Positions 1-9,164 are shown, numbered from the stretch's first letter. The stretch: 64,000 nt of DNA from Massilia sp. YIM B02763 (GCF_030412015.1 NZ_JASNRD010000015.1:70030-134029), one strand, 5' to 3'. Notes: a model not told the origin generated them from the letters alone. Program-made: numbers and translations.

Positions 1-460
1 CGCAAGGGCGGGCGAGCAGGGCCGCGGCTTCGCCGTCGTGGCGGGAGAAGTGCGCAACCTGGCGCAGCGCTCCGCATCGGCCGCCAAGGAGATCAAGGAA
101 CTGATCACGGCGTCGGTCGCCAACGTGGACACGGGCGCCCAGCTCGTGGACAAGGCCGGCGCCACCATGCAGGAGATCGTCGACAGCGTCGCGCGCGTCA
201 CCGGCATCATGGGCGAGATCATGATCGCCGGCGAGGAGCAGAGCAGCGGCATCCAGCAGATCAACCAGGCCATCGCCCAGATGGACCAGGTGACGCAGCA
301 GAACGCCGCCCTCGTCGAGGAGGCGGCCGCCGCGGCCGACGCGCTGCAGGAACAGGCGCAGACGCTGGCGTCGGCGGTGTCCGCATTCCAGCTGGACCAG
401 GCGGCCGGCCGAATCGGCGCGCCGTCCGGGCCGCGCCGCCTGGCCATCGCGGTGCGCTGA
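1..460 (+). CDS. Methyl-accepting chemotaxis protein, C-terminal fragment (5' end outside window)
   Basis: The reading frame is open from base 2, so the start and any sensor or membrane part lie upstream. The visible part is the end of the cytoplasmic signalling domain. It opens with the highly conserved hairpin tip ([18 protein letters not shown]), which contacts CheA and CheW, followed by the descending heptad-rich helix with Gln/Glu/Ala patches typical of methylation sites. The extreme C-terminus (about 25 residues, Gly/Pro/Arg-rich) is a linker and lacks an obvious NWETF-like CheR/CheB tether. Its ligand cannot be judged from this fragment. The family assignment is firm. An 8-bp hairpin (CGCGCCGG 471-478 with CCGGCGCG 489-496) follows the stop codon and may help termination, although it has no T-tract. 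Confidence 0.93.
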   Translation, partial: ARAGEQGRGFAVVAGEVRNLAQRSASAAKEIKELITASVANVDTGAQLVDKAGATMQEIVDSVARVTGIMGEIMIAGEEQSSGIQQINQAIAQMDQVTQQNAALVEEAAAAADALQEQAQTLASAVSAFQLDQAAGRIGAPSGPRRLAIAVR

Positions 461-595
461 CCCGCGGCGGCGCGCCGGTTCACACGACCCGGCGCGGCCG
501 TCAGCGGATCGCCGCTGTTGGGCGGGCAACGGGACAGGAGGGCGGACGGCGGTTTGATGCTATCGTAGCGGTCGTTTCATCCGACCGGACCCTGC

Positions 596-1534
596 ATGAC
601 ACCTCCCGCTCCTTCTTCCGCACACGCTGGCCCCGGCCCGCTGGCGGCCCTGCTGCCCTACGGCGCCTTGCTGGCGTCGCTGCTGTCGGTGACCGTGGGG
701 GCCTCGCTGGCGAAGCAGATGTTCCCGCTGGTCGGCGCCGCCGGCGCCACCGCGCTGCGCCTGTTTTTCGCGGCGCTGATGCTGTGCGCCGTGTTCCGCC
801 CGTGGCGCGGGGGCTGGCGCGCCGATCCGCGCGCGCTGCTGCTGTACGGCGGCACGCTCGGCGTGATGAACCTGAGTTTCTATTCCTCGCTGTCCTATAT
901 TCCGCTGGGGATCGCGATCGCGATCGAGTTCACGGGACCGCTGGCCGTCGCCGTGTGGACGTCGCGCCGGCGCATCGATTTCCTGTGGATCCTGCTCGCC
1001 GTCGCCGGCCTGGCGCTGCTGCTGCCGATATCGTCGCAAGCCTCCAGCCTCGACTGGCGCGGCATCGGCTTCGCGCTGCTGGCCGGCTGCTGCTGGGCGA
1101 TCTACATCCTGGTCGGCAAGCGGGTCGCCGGGACCTACGGCGCGGCCGGCTCGGCCTGGGGCGTGGCGCTCGGCACCCTGGTCGCCGTGCCCGTCGGCAC
1201 CTACCACGCCGGCGCGGGCCTGCTGGCGCCGTCCGTGCTGGCGCTCGGGCTGGCGGTGGCGCTGTTCTCCAGCGCGATCCCGTATTCCTTCGAAATGGTG
1301 GCGCTGCGCCGGCTGCCGTCGAATACCTTCAGCACGCTGCTCAGCGCCGAGCCGGCCGTCGGCGCGCTGATGGGCTTCCTGATGCTGGGCGAGCGCCTGA
1401 CGGCCACGCAGTGGCTGGCGATCGGGCTCGTGATCGCGTCTTCCGTCGGCGCGGCCACCAGCGCCGCGGTGGGAGGCGGCGCGGCCGCGCGGCGCCGGCC
1501 GGCGGAAGGCGCCGAGCCACCGCCGCCCCTCTAG
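596..1534 (+). CDS. EamA/DMT-family exporter, RhtA-like
   Basis: A predicted inner-membrane carrier of 312 residues with about ten hydrophobic segments arranged as two EamA repeats. The segment IPLGIAIAIEFTGPLAVAV and the late segment around LPSNTFSTLLSAEPAVGAL match the signature regions of the RhtA/YbiF threonine-homoserine exporter branch of the drug/metabolite transporter superfamily, so export of an amino acid or similar metabolite is the likely role. The substrate is inferred only from that resemblance. The ATG at 596 is the first in frame, and no strong ribosome-binding site is visible. The gene stands alone and converges on the CurA-like reductase. The C-terminal tail is Ala/Arg/Pro-rich and probably cytoplasmic. 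Confidence 0.88.
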   Translation: MTPPAPSSAHAGPGPLAALLPYGALLASLLSVTVGASLAKQMFPLVGAAGATALRLFFAALMLCAVFRPWRGGWRADPRALLLYGGTLGVMNLSFYSSLSYIPLGIAIAIEFTGPLAVAVWTSRRRIDFLWILLAVAGLALLLPISSQASSLDWRGIGFALLAGCCWAIYILVGKRVAGTYGAAGSAWGVALGTLVAVPVGTYHAGAGLLAPSVLALGLAVALFSSAIPYSFEMVALRRLPSNTFSTLLSAEPAVGALMGFLMLGERLTATQWLAIGLVIASSVGAATSAAVGGGAAARRRPAEGAEPPPPL

Positions 1535-1543
1535 GCGCCCGCC

Positions 1544-1561
1544 GCACGGGGACGCCCGTGC
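1544..1561. terminator. Hairpin between convergent genes
   Basis: GCACGGG (1544-1550) pairs with CCCGTGC (1555-1561) across a four-base loop, in the 31-base gap between two convergent genes. There is no T-tract, so function as a terminator is a guess from position. Confidence 0.3.
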
Positions 1562-1565
1562 CGGG

Positions 1566-2591
1566 CTAGTCGGCCACCTTGATCACCAGCTTGCCGAAGT
1601 TGCGGCCCTGGAGCAGGTCGATGAACGCCGCCGGTGCGTTCTGCAGCCCGTCGACGACGTCTTCGCGGTAGCGCAGGCGGCCGTCGGCGATCCAGCGCTG
1701 CGCCTGTTCCAGGAATGCCGGCCGCAAGTGCGCGAACTCGCGCTGGATGAAGCCGCGGACCAGCAGGCTTTTCTTCAGGATGTCGCGCATGGCCAGCGCC
1801 AGCCGGTCGGGGCCCGGCTCCGCCTGCGGCAAGGCGTTGTACTGGGCGATCAGGCCGCATACGGGTACGCGCGCGAAGTCGTTCAGCAGCGGCAGCACGG
1901 CATCCCACACCCGTCCGCCCACGTTCTCGAAATAGACGTCGACGCCGTCCGGGCAGGCGGCCGCCAGCTGCGCCGCAAAGTCGGGGGCGCGATGGTCGAC
2001 GACGGCATCGAAACCCAGCACGTCGCGCACGAACGCGCACTTGTCGGCGCCGCCCGCGATGCCCACGGCGCGCGCGCCGTGGATGCGCGCGATCTGGCCC
2101 ACGACGGAGCCGACCGCGCCGCTGGCCGCGGCCACCACCACTGTCTCGCCGGCTTGCGGCCGGCCGATCTGCAGCAGGCCGGCCCACGCCGTAAAGCCGG
2201 GCATGCCCAGCACCCCCAGGGCCGTGCTGACGGGCGCGGCGGACGGGTCGAGCTTGCGCAGGGCGGCGCCATCGTCGAGCGCATAGCGCTGCCAGCCCGA
2301 GTGCGAGAGCACGATGTCGCCGGGGGCGTAACCGTCGTGGCGCGAGGCGACGACGCGCGCGACCGTGCCGCCTTCCATCACGGCGCCGATGTCGACGGGC
2401 TTGGCATAGGACTTGGCGTCGTCCATGCGGCCGCGCATATAGGGGTCGAGCGACAGGTACAGCACCTGCAGCAGCACCTGGCCGTCGCCCGGCACGGGCA
2501 GCGCTTCCTGCTCGATGCGGAAGTCGTCGGGGCGCGGCAGGCCGGCGGGGCGGGCAGCGAGTACGATCTTGTCGTTGAGCGTCGTGGTCAT
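1566..2591 (-). CDS. curA: NADPH-dependent zinc-independent alkene reductase, CurA-like (MDR superfamily)
   Basis: A 341-residue medium-chain reductase that closely follows E. coli CurA (NADPH-dependent curcumin/dihydrocurcumin reductase) along its whole length. Shared landmarks are YLSLDPYMRGRM near residue 50, LGVLGMPGFTAW, the nucleotide-binding AAASGAVGSVVGQ stretch, YFENVGG, and the C-terminal GRNFGKLVIKV. Zinc ligands are absent, as expected for the leukotriene B4 dehydrogenase-like branch. It should reduce C=C bonds of enones with NADPH in the cytoplasm. The start chosen is the ATG at 2591, preceded by an AGGGAGA ribosome-binding site. The frame stays open another 122 codons upstream, but that extension shows no homology and overlaps the divergent gene. 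The physiological substrate is unknown. Confidence 0.9.
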   Translation of the reverse strand: MTTTLNDKIVLAARPAGLPRPDDFRIEQEALPVPGDGQVLLQVLYLSLDPYMRGRMDDAKSYAKPVDIGAVMEGGTVARVVASRHDGYAPGDIVLSHSGWQRYALDDGAALRKLDPSAAPVSTALGVLGMPGFTAWAGLLQIGRPQAGETVVVAAASGAVGSVVGQIARIHGARAVGIAGGADKCAFVRDVLGFDAVVDHRAPDFAAQLAAACPDGVDVYFENVGGRVWDAVLPLLNDFARVPVCGLIAQYNALPQAEPGPDRLALAMRDILKKSLLVRGFIQREFAHLRPAFLEQAQRWIADGRLRYREDVVDGLQNAPAAFIDLLQGRNFGKLVIKVAD

Positions 2592-2727
2592 GGGCGTCTC
2601 CCTGTGGATGAAGCTTTCATCGTACGCCGGATCGGCGAAGTCTTCAGGCGGACGGCGCCATGCCGGAAGGACGGTGGACTGCGGCCGGATGTGGTAAAAG
2701 ATGCCCATCTCATACCAGGAGTCCACG

Positions 2728-3030
2728 ATGAACGATGCAGTCAAGATCACGGCACTACTCATCCCCCGGCCGGGCCAGGCGGCGGCGCTCGAGGCGCTGC
2801 TGTTCGACATGGCGCCGCGCTGCCGCGCGGAGCCGGGCAACCTGCGCTGGGACGTATGGCGCGAGCAAGGGCAGGGCGATGAGCGCCGCTTCGTGCTCGA
2901 CGAGCTGTACCGCGACAACGAGGCCGTCGCCGCCCACCGCGCCACGCCGCACTTCAAGCACTACCTGGCCACGATCAACGACCTGGCCGAGCGCGTGGCG
3001 CTGGTGCTCGATCCGGCCCAGGTGGCGTAG
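2728..3030 (+). CDS. Antibiotic-biosynthesis-monooxygenase-fold (ABM/YgiN-like) protein
   Basis: A 100-residue protein with the dimeric alpha/beta-barrel ABM pattern: an initial strand (VKITALLIPRPG), a helix rich in Ala/Leu, the strand LRWDVWRE, then FVLDELYRDNEAVAAHRATPHFKHYL, which is diagnostic for the YgiN-type subgroup. Such small proteins act as cofactor-free quinol or aromatic oxygenases, or have no known substrate. The ATG at 2728 is chosen because an AGGAG ribosome-binding site sits just upstream; an earlier in-frame ATG at 2701 has none. It is divergent from the CurA-like reductase, with 136 bases between the starts, so co-regulation is possible but no operator is evident. Confidence 0.85.
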   Translation: MNDAVKITALLIPRPGQAAALEALLFDMAPRCRAEPGNLRWDVWREQGQGDERRFVLDELYRDNEAVAAHRATPHFKHYLATINDLAERVALVLDPAQVA

Positions 3031-3036
3031 CGGCGC

Positions 3037-3077
3037 GCCCGGCCCGGACGCCTCCCGCGTCGGGCGTCAAGCCGGGC
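3037..3077. terminator. Nested hairpin between convergent genes
   Basis: The outer arms GCCCGGC (3037-3043) and GCCGGGC (3071-3077) enclose the inner arms GACGCC (3047-3052) and GGCGTC (3063-3068). The structure fills the gap between two convergent genes and could stop transcription from both sides. It has no T-tract. Confidence 0.35.
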
Positions 3078-3099
3078 TGTCTTGATGCCGCGTCGACGA

Positions 3100-4674
3100 T
3101 CAGGACACCGCGGCGTGCTCGGCGATCCGCACCACGTCCACCGCCGCGATGCGGTGTTCGACGACCCGCGCCACCGCGAAGCGGAAGCCGTCGATGTCGA
3201 GCGCGTCACCCACGGCCGGCACGGCGCCGAAGCGTTCCAGCAGCAGCCCGGCCAGCGTCGCAAAGTCGGCGGTGCTGTTGCCGTTGCCCTCGCCGCTGCC
3301 GAGCAGGGCGCCGGTCTGCAGCACCTGCTGCAGGTAGTGCAGGTCGGCGCTGCCGTCGACGCGCCAGCGTCCCGGCCCCGTCTCCTGCACGACGGGCTGC
3401 TCGTCCTCGTCCGGGAATTCGCCGGCAATCGCCTCCAGGATGTCGATCGGCGTGACGAGGCCCTGCAGCGTGCCGTATTCGTCGGCGATCAGCACCACCT
3501 GGCCGTGCGAGCGCTTGAGCGTCTCCATCACCTTCAGTACGCCGCTGGCTTCCGGCATGACGATCGGGGCCCGGATGCTGGCGCGGTCGACGGCGCCCGT
3601 CAGCACGATGTCGGCGACCAGGTCGCGGGCCCTGGCCACGCCGACGATCTCGTCGAGCTGGCCGCGGCAGACGGGGAAGAAGCCGTGCGGCGTGACCATG
3701 ACGCGCTCGCGGATCGCGGCCGGGTCGGCGCCGATGTCGATCCACGAGATGTCGGCGCGCGGCGTCATGACGGAACGGATCGAGCGCTGCGAGAGGCTCA
3801 GCACGCCGCTGACCATGTTCCGTTCCTCCGCCTCGAAGGCCGGCGCCTCGCCCGCATCGCTGGTCTCGCCATGGGCCTCGTCCGCTGCGTGGCGCGGCCG
3901 GCCGCCCAGCAGGCGCAGCACGGCGTCGGCGGTGCGTTCGCGCAGCGGCACGCGCGCCTCGCGCCTGGCGAAGTTGCGGCGCGCCAGCTGGTTCAGCGCC
4001 TCGATCATGACCGAGAAGCCGATCGCGGCGTACAGGTAGCCCTTCGGGATGTGGAAGCCGAAGCCTTCGGCCACCAGGGACAGGCCGATCATCAGCAGGA
4101 AGCTCAGGCACAGCACGACGACGGTCGGATGCGCGTTGACGAAGCGCGTCAGCGGCTTCGAGGCGAACAGCATCACGCTCATCGAGATCACGACGGCGGC
4201 CATCATGACGCCCAGCTCGTCGACCATGCCGACCGCCGTGATGACGGCGTCCAGCGAGAACACCGCGTCGAGCACGATGATCTGGGCGACCACGGCGGCG
4301 AAGCTGGCGTAGGCGCGCTTGCCGCCAGCCGCATGCGTCTTGCCTTCGACGCGCTCGTGCAGCTCGATGGTTGCCTTGAACAGCAGGAACAGGCCGCCCA
4401 CGAGCAGGATCAGGTCGCGGCCCGAGAAGGACAGCGACCCGGCCGAGAACAGCGGGGCGGTGAGGGTGACCATCCACGAGATCATCGTGAGCAGGCCGAG
4501 GCGCATGATCATCGCCAGCGAAAGGCCGACGATGCGGGCCTTGTCGCGCTGGTGCGGGGGAAGCTTGTCCGCCAGGATGGCGATGAAGATCAGGTTGTCG
4601 ATGCCGAGGACGATCTCGAGCACGATCAGCGTGAGCAGGCCGACCCAGATGTTCGGGTCGAGGAGCGCTTCCAT
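3100..4674 (-). CDS. TerC-family integral membrane protein with CBS pair and CorC/HlyC C-terminal domain
   Basis: A 524-residue protein of the YegH/YoaE type. The N-terminal ~210 residues form the TerC membrane domain, with the hallmark acidic membrane motifs [11 protein letters not shown] and [18 protein letters not shown], which are probable ion ligands. A central charged linker follows, then a pair of CBS domains (roughly residues 290-415) and a C-terminal CorC_HlyC domain (about 430-515) as found in HlyC/CorC-type transporters. TerC proteins are tied to metal homeostasis, including Mn2+ export in some bacteria. The ion handled here cannot be read from sequence. The start ATG at 4674 gives a typical N-terminus. 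The gene appears monocistronic and ends convergently with the ABM gene. Confidence 0.92.
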   Translation of the reverse strand: MEALLDPNIWVGLLTLIVLEIVLGIDNLIFIAILADKLPPHQRDKARIVGLSLAMIMRLGLLTMISWMVTLTAPLFSAGSLSFSGRDLILLVGGLFLLFKATIELHERVEGKTHAAGGKRAYASFAAVVAQIIVLDAVFSLDAVITAVGMVDELGVMMAAVVISMSVMLFASKPLTRFVNAHPTVVVLCLSFLLMIGLSLVAEGFGFHIPKGYLYAAIGFSVMIEALNQLARRNFARREARVPLRERTADAVLRLLGGRPRHAADEAHGETSDAGEAPAFEAEERNMVSGVLSLSQRSIRSVMTPRADISWIDIGADPAAIRERVMVTPHGFFPVCRGQLDEIVGVARARDLVADIVLTGAVDRASIRAPIVMPEASGVLKVMETLKRSHGQVVLIADEYGTLQGLVTPIDILEAIAGEFPDEDEQPVVQETGPGRWRVDGSADLHYLQQVLQTGALLGSGEGNGNSTADFATLAGLLLERFGAVPAVGDALDIDGFRFAVARVVEHRIAAVDVVRIAEHAAVS

Positions 4675-4826
4675 GGTGGTCCGGGGTAGTTAAGGAAAAA
4701 TCATTGTAGGGGACGGCACCTGCGCGTCGGCGCAGTCTGCACCGAAGGAATAGTGCGGTTTTTCGGGCATGCCCGGCGGCGCCGTGCGCGCAGGTACAAT
4801 CGAGGCCTCTCATCGCATTGCCGACC

Positions 4827-5741
4827 ATGGATCAACTACTCGCCATCCGTACCTTCGTCCGCATCGCCGAAGCCGGCAGCTTCGGCAAGGCCGCCGACCA
4901 GCTGAACATTCCCCGTTCCACGGCCAGCAAGTTGATCCAGGACCTGGAGCAGATGCTCGGCACCCGCCTGGTCCAGCGCACGACGCGCCAGGCCACCGTG
5001 ACGCCCGAGGGCGCCGCCTACTATGAGCGCGCGCTGCGCCTGCTGGGGGACCTGGACGAGATGGATGCGGAGGCGCGCCGCACGCGCGCGCAGCCGAAAG
5101 GCCGGCTGCGCGTGGACATCGGGTCCGCCCATGCGAACTTCGCGCTGATCCCGGCGCTGCCGGACTTCCAGGCGCGCTATCCGGACATCGACCTGCGCCT
5201 GGGCGTGAGCGACCGCCCGGCCGACATGGTCGGCGAAGGCATCGACTGCGTGATCCGCGGCGGCGAGCTTGCCGAAAGCACGCTCATCGCCCGCAAGCTG
5301 TGCGAGTTGGACATGGTGGTGTGCGCGCACCGCAAATACATCGACCGCCACGGCATGCCCGCGCACCCTTCGGACCTCGAGGACAAGCACCGCGTGAGCG
5401 CCTATTTCTCGTCGCTGACAGGGCGCCCGTTCAGCCTGCGCTTCGAGCGCGACGGCGAGACGGTCGAGGTCCAGCCGAAGGGGAACATCGCCGTCAACGA
5501 AAGCACGGCGCACCTGACGACGCTGGTGTCGGGACTGGGCATCGGCCAGACCTTCCGCTACCAGTTGCGGCCGTGGCTGGAGCGCGGCGAGGTGGTCGAG
5601 GTGCTGCCCGGATGGCGCCTGGCGCGCCATTCGGTGTATGCGATGTACCCGCAGACCCGCCACATGAACGCCAAGGCGCGCGTGTTCATCGACTGGGTGG
5701 TCGAGGTGTTCGGCGCGCTCGACGCGCGGGAGCGCGCTTGA
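4827..5741 (+). CDS. LysR-family transcriptional regulator
   Basis: A 304-residue regulator. Residues 1-60 hold the winged helix-turn-helix (FVRIAEAGSFGKAADQLN, then RSTASKLIQDLEQMLGTRL), and the rest is the type-2 periplasmic-binding-like effector domain (IDLRLGVSDRPADMVGEGID and so on), which groups with the CrgA/DmlR-like LysR proteins. I place the start at ATG 4827, which gives the standard MDQLLAIRTFVRIAE opening, and not at the TTG nine bases earlier. It is followed 32 bases later by an Rrf2 regulator on the same strand. A divergent partner is the TerC gene, 152 bases away, but LysR targets cannot be assigned without an operator. Confidence 0.9.
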   Translation: MDQLLAIRTFVRIAEAGSFGKAADQLNIPRSTASKLIQDLEQMLGTRLVQRTTRQATVTPEGAAYYERALRLLGDLDEMDAEARRTRAQPKGRLRVDIGSAHANFALIPALPDFQARYPDIDLRLGVSDRPADMVGEGIDCVIRGGELAESTLIARKLCELDMVVCAHRKYIDRHGMPAHPSDLEDKHRVSAYFSSLTGRPFSLRFERDGETVEVQPKGNIAVNESTAHLTTLVSGLGIGQTFRYQLRPWLERGEVVEVLPGWRLARHSVYAMYPQTRHMNAKARVFIDWVVEVFGALDARERA

Positions 5742-5773
5742 CACCTGGTATTGTGCCGATTAAAGTCACATTC

Positions 5774-6199
5774 ATGTCCCAGACCAACGTCCAGTTTTCC
5801 GTCGCTTCCCACGTCATGGCCGCCCTTGGCGCCCACTACGGCGAGCCGGTGCGCTCGACCGAGCTGGCCGGCAGCGTGAACGCGGAGCCTAGCTTCGTGC
5901 GGCGTGTGGTGTCCAAGCTGGCCAAGGCCGGCCTGGTGACGACCACGCGCGGCAAGAACGGCGCGTGCATGCTGGCCAGGCCGCCCGAGCGCATCACGCT
6001 GCTGGAGATCTACCGGGCCAGCGAGGCGCCGCCGGCGTTCGCCGTGCACAGCTATCCGGTGCAGGAAGGTTGCCGGATCAGCCGCAACATCAAGGGCTGC
6101 ATGGACGACGTGCTGCGCGACGCCCAGGACGGCTTCGAGCAGCGCCTGGCGCGCCGCACGCTGGCCGACGTGGTGGCCATGGTGGGGCAGGACGGCTGA
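5774..6199 (+). CDS. Rrf2-family transcriptional regulator
   Basis: A 141-residue protein with a winged helix at residues 1-65 (SVASHVMAALGAHYG, then EPSFVRRVVSKLAKAGLV) and the Rrf2 dimerisation helix. Three cysteines are present at about 65, 100 and 109. The pair Cys100-x8-Cys109 lies where IscR-type members hold a cluster and where YwnA-type members use thiols, so redox or thiol sensing is plausible but unproven. The ATG at 5774 lies 32 bases after the LysR gene. The next gene downstream is an MFS exporter across an A/T-rich 51-base gap that looks like a promoter region, so this regulator probably controls that exporter. Confidence 0.87.
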   Translation: MSQTNVQFSVASHVMAALGAHYGEPVRSTELAGSVNAEPSFVRRVVSKLAKAGLVTTTRGKNGACMLARPPERITLLEIYRASEAPPAFAVHSYPVQEGCRISRNIKGCMDDVLRDAQDGFEQRLARRTLADVVAMVGQDG

Positions 6200-6250
6200 T
6201 TTTTTTACCTGTATCTGTGTTTTTTAAGGTCACAATAATAAGGAATGTCC

Positions 6251-7486
6251 ATGCAAGCACTCGATGACAAGCCGCTCGTCCATGCCGACGGCGAGTCCGC
6301 CGGCGCGGCCGCCGCGGCCATTTCCACTGCCACCGCGGCCCCGGCCTGGCTGGCGGTCGCGTCGCTGGCGATCAGCACCTTCGCCTCCGTCACCACCGAA
6401 TTCCTGCCGGTCGGGCTGTTGACGGGCATCGCGGCCAGCCTGCACGTCAGCGAAGGCGCGGCCGGGCTGATGGTGACGATGCCGGGCCTGGTGGCGGCGG
6501 TGACGGGGCCGGCGCTCATCATCGCTTCCGGACGGCTGGACCGCCGCATCGTGCTGCTGGTGCTGTCGGCCGTGCTGGTCGCCTCGAACCTGCTGGCGGC
6601 GCTGGCGCCGAACCTGGCGGTCATGCTGCTGGCGCGGGCGCTGCTGGGCCTCGTGGTCGGCGGCTTCTGGACGTTCGCGCCGGGCGCCACAGGCCACCTG
6701 TTGCCGGCGCCGCTGCAGCCGCGCGCCATGTCCTACGTGCTGGCCGGCATCTCGCTGGCGACGATCGCCGGCGTCCCCGCCGGGGCCTTGCTGGGCGGCC
6801 TCGCCGGCTGGCGCGCCGCCTTCCTGGCCTCGGCGCTCGTGGCCGCCGTGGTGCTGGCGCTGCAATTGAAGGTGCTGCCGCGCATGCCGGCGGCGCGCGC
6901 CGTCGTGCCGCGCGACCTGCTGGCGCCGCTGGCGGAGCCGCGCGCGCGCACGGTGCTGGCGGTGGCGCTGTTCCTCGTGTCCGGCCACTTCGTGGGCTAT
7001 ACCTATATGCGGCCGATGCTGCAGCAGGTGTTCGGCTTGTCGAACGACGCCGTCACGACGCTGCTGCTCGCTTATGGCGTGGCCGGTTTCGCCGGCACCT
7101 TCCTCGGCGGACGCCTGGTAGCGCGCAGCGTGCGCGGCACGGCGCTGCTGGCCGCCGCCACGATCGGCGCCGTGCTGCTGCTGTCGATGCTGGCCGGGCA
7201 GGGCGCGGTGCCGGCCGCCGTCGCCGTCGTCGCCTGGGGCGTCGCGTTCGGCCTGGTGCCCGTCTCGATGACCACCTGGATGCTGCAGGCGCTGCCGCGC
7301 TCGCAGGAAGCGGGCCAGGCCCTCCTGGTGACGTTCTTCCAGGTCGCCCTCTCGTTCGGCGCCTTCGTCGGCGGCCTGGTGGTCGACGGCGCGGGCATCC
7401 AGAGCGCGTTGTTGCTGGGCGGCGTGCTGGCCATCGCCGGCGCCGTGCTCGTCGGCTGGACTTCCGCTACCATGCGTACACCCTGA
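6251..7486 (+). CDS. MFS transporter (drug:H+ antiporter-1 type, NepI/AraJ-like)
   Basis: A 411-residue permease with twelve predicted membrane helices. The opening helices carry TTEFLPVGLLTGIA, typical of the DHA1 subgroup that includes AraJ, NepI and chloramphenicol or sugar efflux carriers. The loop between helices 2 and 3 has GRLDRR, and helix 5 has the motif-C-like GVPAGALLGGLAGWRAAF. Export of a small toxic or metabolic compound is likely. The start is taken as ATG 6251, six bases after an AAGGA sequence, in preference to ATG 6245, which directly abuts it. Thirteen bases downstream comes a DUF1993 gene, probably co-transcribed. The Rrf2 gene upstream is the likely regulator. Confidence 0.88.
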   Translation: MQALDDKPLVHADGESAGAAAAAISTATAAPAWLAVASLAISTFASVTTEFLPVGLLTGIAASLHVSEGAAGLMVTMPGLVAAVTGPALIIASGRLDRRIVLLVLSAVLVASNLLAALAPNLAVMLLARALLGLVVGGFWTFAPGATGHLLPAPLQPRAMSYVLAGISLATIAGVPAGALLGGLAGWRAAFLASALVAAVVLALQLKVLPRMPAARAVVPRDLLAPLAEPRARTVLAVALFLVSGHFVGYTYMRPMLQQVFGLSNDAVTTLLLAYGVAGFAGTFLGGRLVARSVRGTALLAAATIGAVLLLSMLAGQGAVPAAVAVVAWGVAFGLVPVSMTTWMLQALPRSQEAGQALLVTFFQVALSFGAFVGGLVVDGAGIQSALLLGGVLAIAGAVLVGWTSATMRTP

Positions 7487-7498
7487 AAGGAGAATCGA

Positions 7499-8014
7499 AT
7501 GTCCCTCACCATGTCCCAACTGACCGTGCCCGTGTTCGTGCGCGGCCTGAAGATCCTGTCCACGCTGCTGACCAAGGGCGAAGAACACGCCGCGCAGAAC
7601 GGCATCCTGCCCGAGGTGCTGCTGGGCGCGCGCCTGGCCGACGACATGCTGCCCCTGTCGGCCCAGGTGCAGCGCGCCAGCGACACGTCGAAGTTCGCCG
7701 CCCAGCGCATCGGCGGCGGCAGCGCGCCCTCGTTCGCCGACGACGAGGCCACGTTCCAGCAGCTGCAGGAACGCATCGCGAAGACGATCGCCTACCTGGA
7801 AAGCGTCGATGCGGCGCAGCTCGACGCGGGCGCCGCGCGCGAAGTGAAGCTGGGCTGGATGCCCGAGGGGACCGTGTTCACGGGCGAGAGCTACCTGCTC
7901 ACGTTTGCGCTGCCGAACTTCTACTTCCACGTCGTCACCGCCTACGACATCCTGCGCCACAAGGGCGTCGACATCGGCAAGCGCGACTACCTCGGCCCCT
8001 TTGGCCCGCGATAA
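7499..8014 (+). CDS. DUF1993 family protein
   Basis: A 171-residue soluble protein that matches the DUF1993 pattern (PF09351): MSQLTVPVFVRGLKILSTLL at the start, then LADDMLPLSAQVQRASDTSKFAAQRI, and the closing FYFHVVTAYDILRHKGVDIGKRDYLG. The family is predicted to adopt a DinB-like four-helix bundle. The conserved His in the terminal YFHVVTAYDILRH segment could bind metal, but no activity is established. A strong AAAGGAGAA ribosome-binding site precedes the ATG at 7499. It follows the MFS gene closely and likely forms an operon with it. Its last 28 bases overlap, tail to tail, the end of the FUSC-like gene on the other strand. Confidence 0.9.
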   Translation: MSLTMSQLTVPVFVRGLKILSTLLTKGEEHAAQNGILPEVLLGARLADDMLPLSAQVQRASDTSKFAAQRIGGGSAPSFADDEATFQQLQERIAKTIAYLESVDAAQLDAGAAREVKLGWMPEGTVFTGESYLLTFALPNFYFHVVTAYDILRHKGVDIGKRDYLGPFGPR

Positions 8015-9024
8015 GCCTGCGGCCGGCGCCGGGCCTGCTCGTGCGCCCAGCCGAGCGGGCCGGACGTGGGCCACAGCAGCAGCGCGGCGAGGAAGGCGAT
8101 GACGCAGCCGATCAGGTTGTCCTCGAGCCGGGCCAGCGCATACAGCTGCCCGGCCGCCGGCGCCGCGAAGTCGGCGACGAGGATGAAGGCCGGCGTGAGG
8201 AAGGCGACGAACACCCGGTAACTGTGCGCGCGCAGCGCCATCGTCAGCCCGAACAGCGGAAACACGGCCAGCGCGATCGCCAGCGGCGTCGTGGCGACGA
8301 GGCCCAGGCCCATGGCGATGACGGTGCCCGCGACCGTGCCGACCGCCCGCTCCAGGCAGCGCGGCCAGATGCCGGCCGCCGCCGGCTGCAGGATGAGCAG
8401 GACGGCCATCGTCGCCCAGTAGCCGTAGTGCAGGCCCATGACGTGGACGACGAGGTAGGCCAGCGCGGCCGCCGGCCCCAGGCGCAGCGCATAGTGGGCG
8501 ATGGGCGCGGGCGGCACGGCGGGCGGTGCCTCGGGCGGCGGCGGCGCCAGCCGCCAGGCGATGGCGCCCACCACGGCCGCGAACAGGCAGCCGAGCGCGT
8601 AGGGCACGATGAAGTGCCAGCCGGCGGCGCCCGCCGGACGGTCCATCATGACGACGCAGGCCGTCGCCACCAGGATCGCCCCCTGGTAGGCGTGCGGCTT
8701 CCAGCTGCGCACGAATCCCGCCCCGCCCGCGACGGCCAGCACGGCGAGCGTTCCGGCGGCCAGCCCCTGGTCCGCGGCCCAGGTCGCGGCGGCGCCGCAT
8801 GCCGTCGACCAGGCCGCGAAGTCGACCATGGCCAGCAAGCGTTGGCGCGCCGTACCCGAGATGGCGGCCAGCGTCGTCCAGAACGCGCCGATGGCGGCCC
8901 AGGCAAAGCCGGGCGCGTCCAGCGCCCAGCCGAGCAGCAGCATCGGCGTGCAGGCGAAGGCGCCGCGCAAGCCTTCGCGCAGGTCGAATGCCGCCAGCAG
9001 CGAGCGGAGGAACGGTCCCTTCAT
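7987..9024 (-). CDS. FUSC-family (fusaric acid resistance-like) inner membrane protein
   Basis: A 345-residue membrane protein with two blocks of hydrophobic helices (residues about 25-165 and 190-330), corresponding to the FUSC / FUSC-like repeats seen in aromatic-acid exporter proteins such as AaeB. The second block includes HYGYWATMAVLLILQP followed by RAVGTVAGTVIAMGLGL, the characteristic FUSC signature. It lacks the large cytoplasmic domain of full-length AaeB (~650 residues), so it is a short form. Efflux of aromatic acids is a family-based inference. The ATG at 9024 is the start. The 3' end overlaps the convergent DUF1993 gene by 28 bases, so the last ten codons are constrained on both strands. 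Confidence 0.85.
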   Translation of the reverse strand: MKGPFLRSLLAAFDLREGLRGAFACTPMLLLGWALDAPGFAWAAIGAFWTTLAAISGTARQRLLAMVDFAAWSTACGAAATWAADQGLAAGTLAVLAVAGGAGFVRSWKPHAYQGAILVATACVVMMDRPAGAAGWHFIVPYALGCLFAAVVGAIAWRLAPPPPEAPPAVPPAPIAHYALRLGPAAALAYLVVHVMGLHYGYWATMAVLLILQPAAAGIWPRCLERAVGTVAGTVIAMGLGLVATTPLAIALAVFPLFGLTMALRAHSYRVFVAFLTPAFILVADFAAPAAGQLYALARLEDNLIGCVIAFLAALLLWPTSGPLGWAHEQARRRPQAYRGPKGPR

Positions 9025-9074
9025 GCGCGGCCCTGGCGGGTGGCGGCGATGGCGGGCGTGGGGTAGGGCATGCG

Positions 9075-9106
9075 GACTCCGGGCAAGAAAACGTCAACCC
9101 GGAGTC
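9075..9106. repeat. Perfect inverted repeat upstream of the FUSC gene
   Basis: GACTCCGGG (9075-9083) and CCCGGAGTC (9098-9106) form a perfect nine-base inverted repeat with a 14-base, A-rich centre. It lies between the stop of the YbfB-type MFS gene and the start of the FUSC gene, both on the minus strand. It could be an operator for the FUSC gene or a terminator hairpin for the MFS gene; the sequence does not decide. Confidence 0.4.
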
Positions 9107-9164
9107 TACGACAGAAATTGTGCGCTGCACCAGACGCCGTGCGCTCAGGTGCGCTCAGTTGCAC

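Noticed and set aside
3082-4689. Long open frames antisense to the TerC gene and similar frames opposite other genes (for example 6230-9130, 16306-18045, 56976-58709)
   Set aside because: They are Arg/His/Ala-rich with no homology and mirror the codon bias of the true gene on the other strand, a usual artefact of high GC content.
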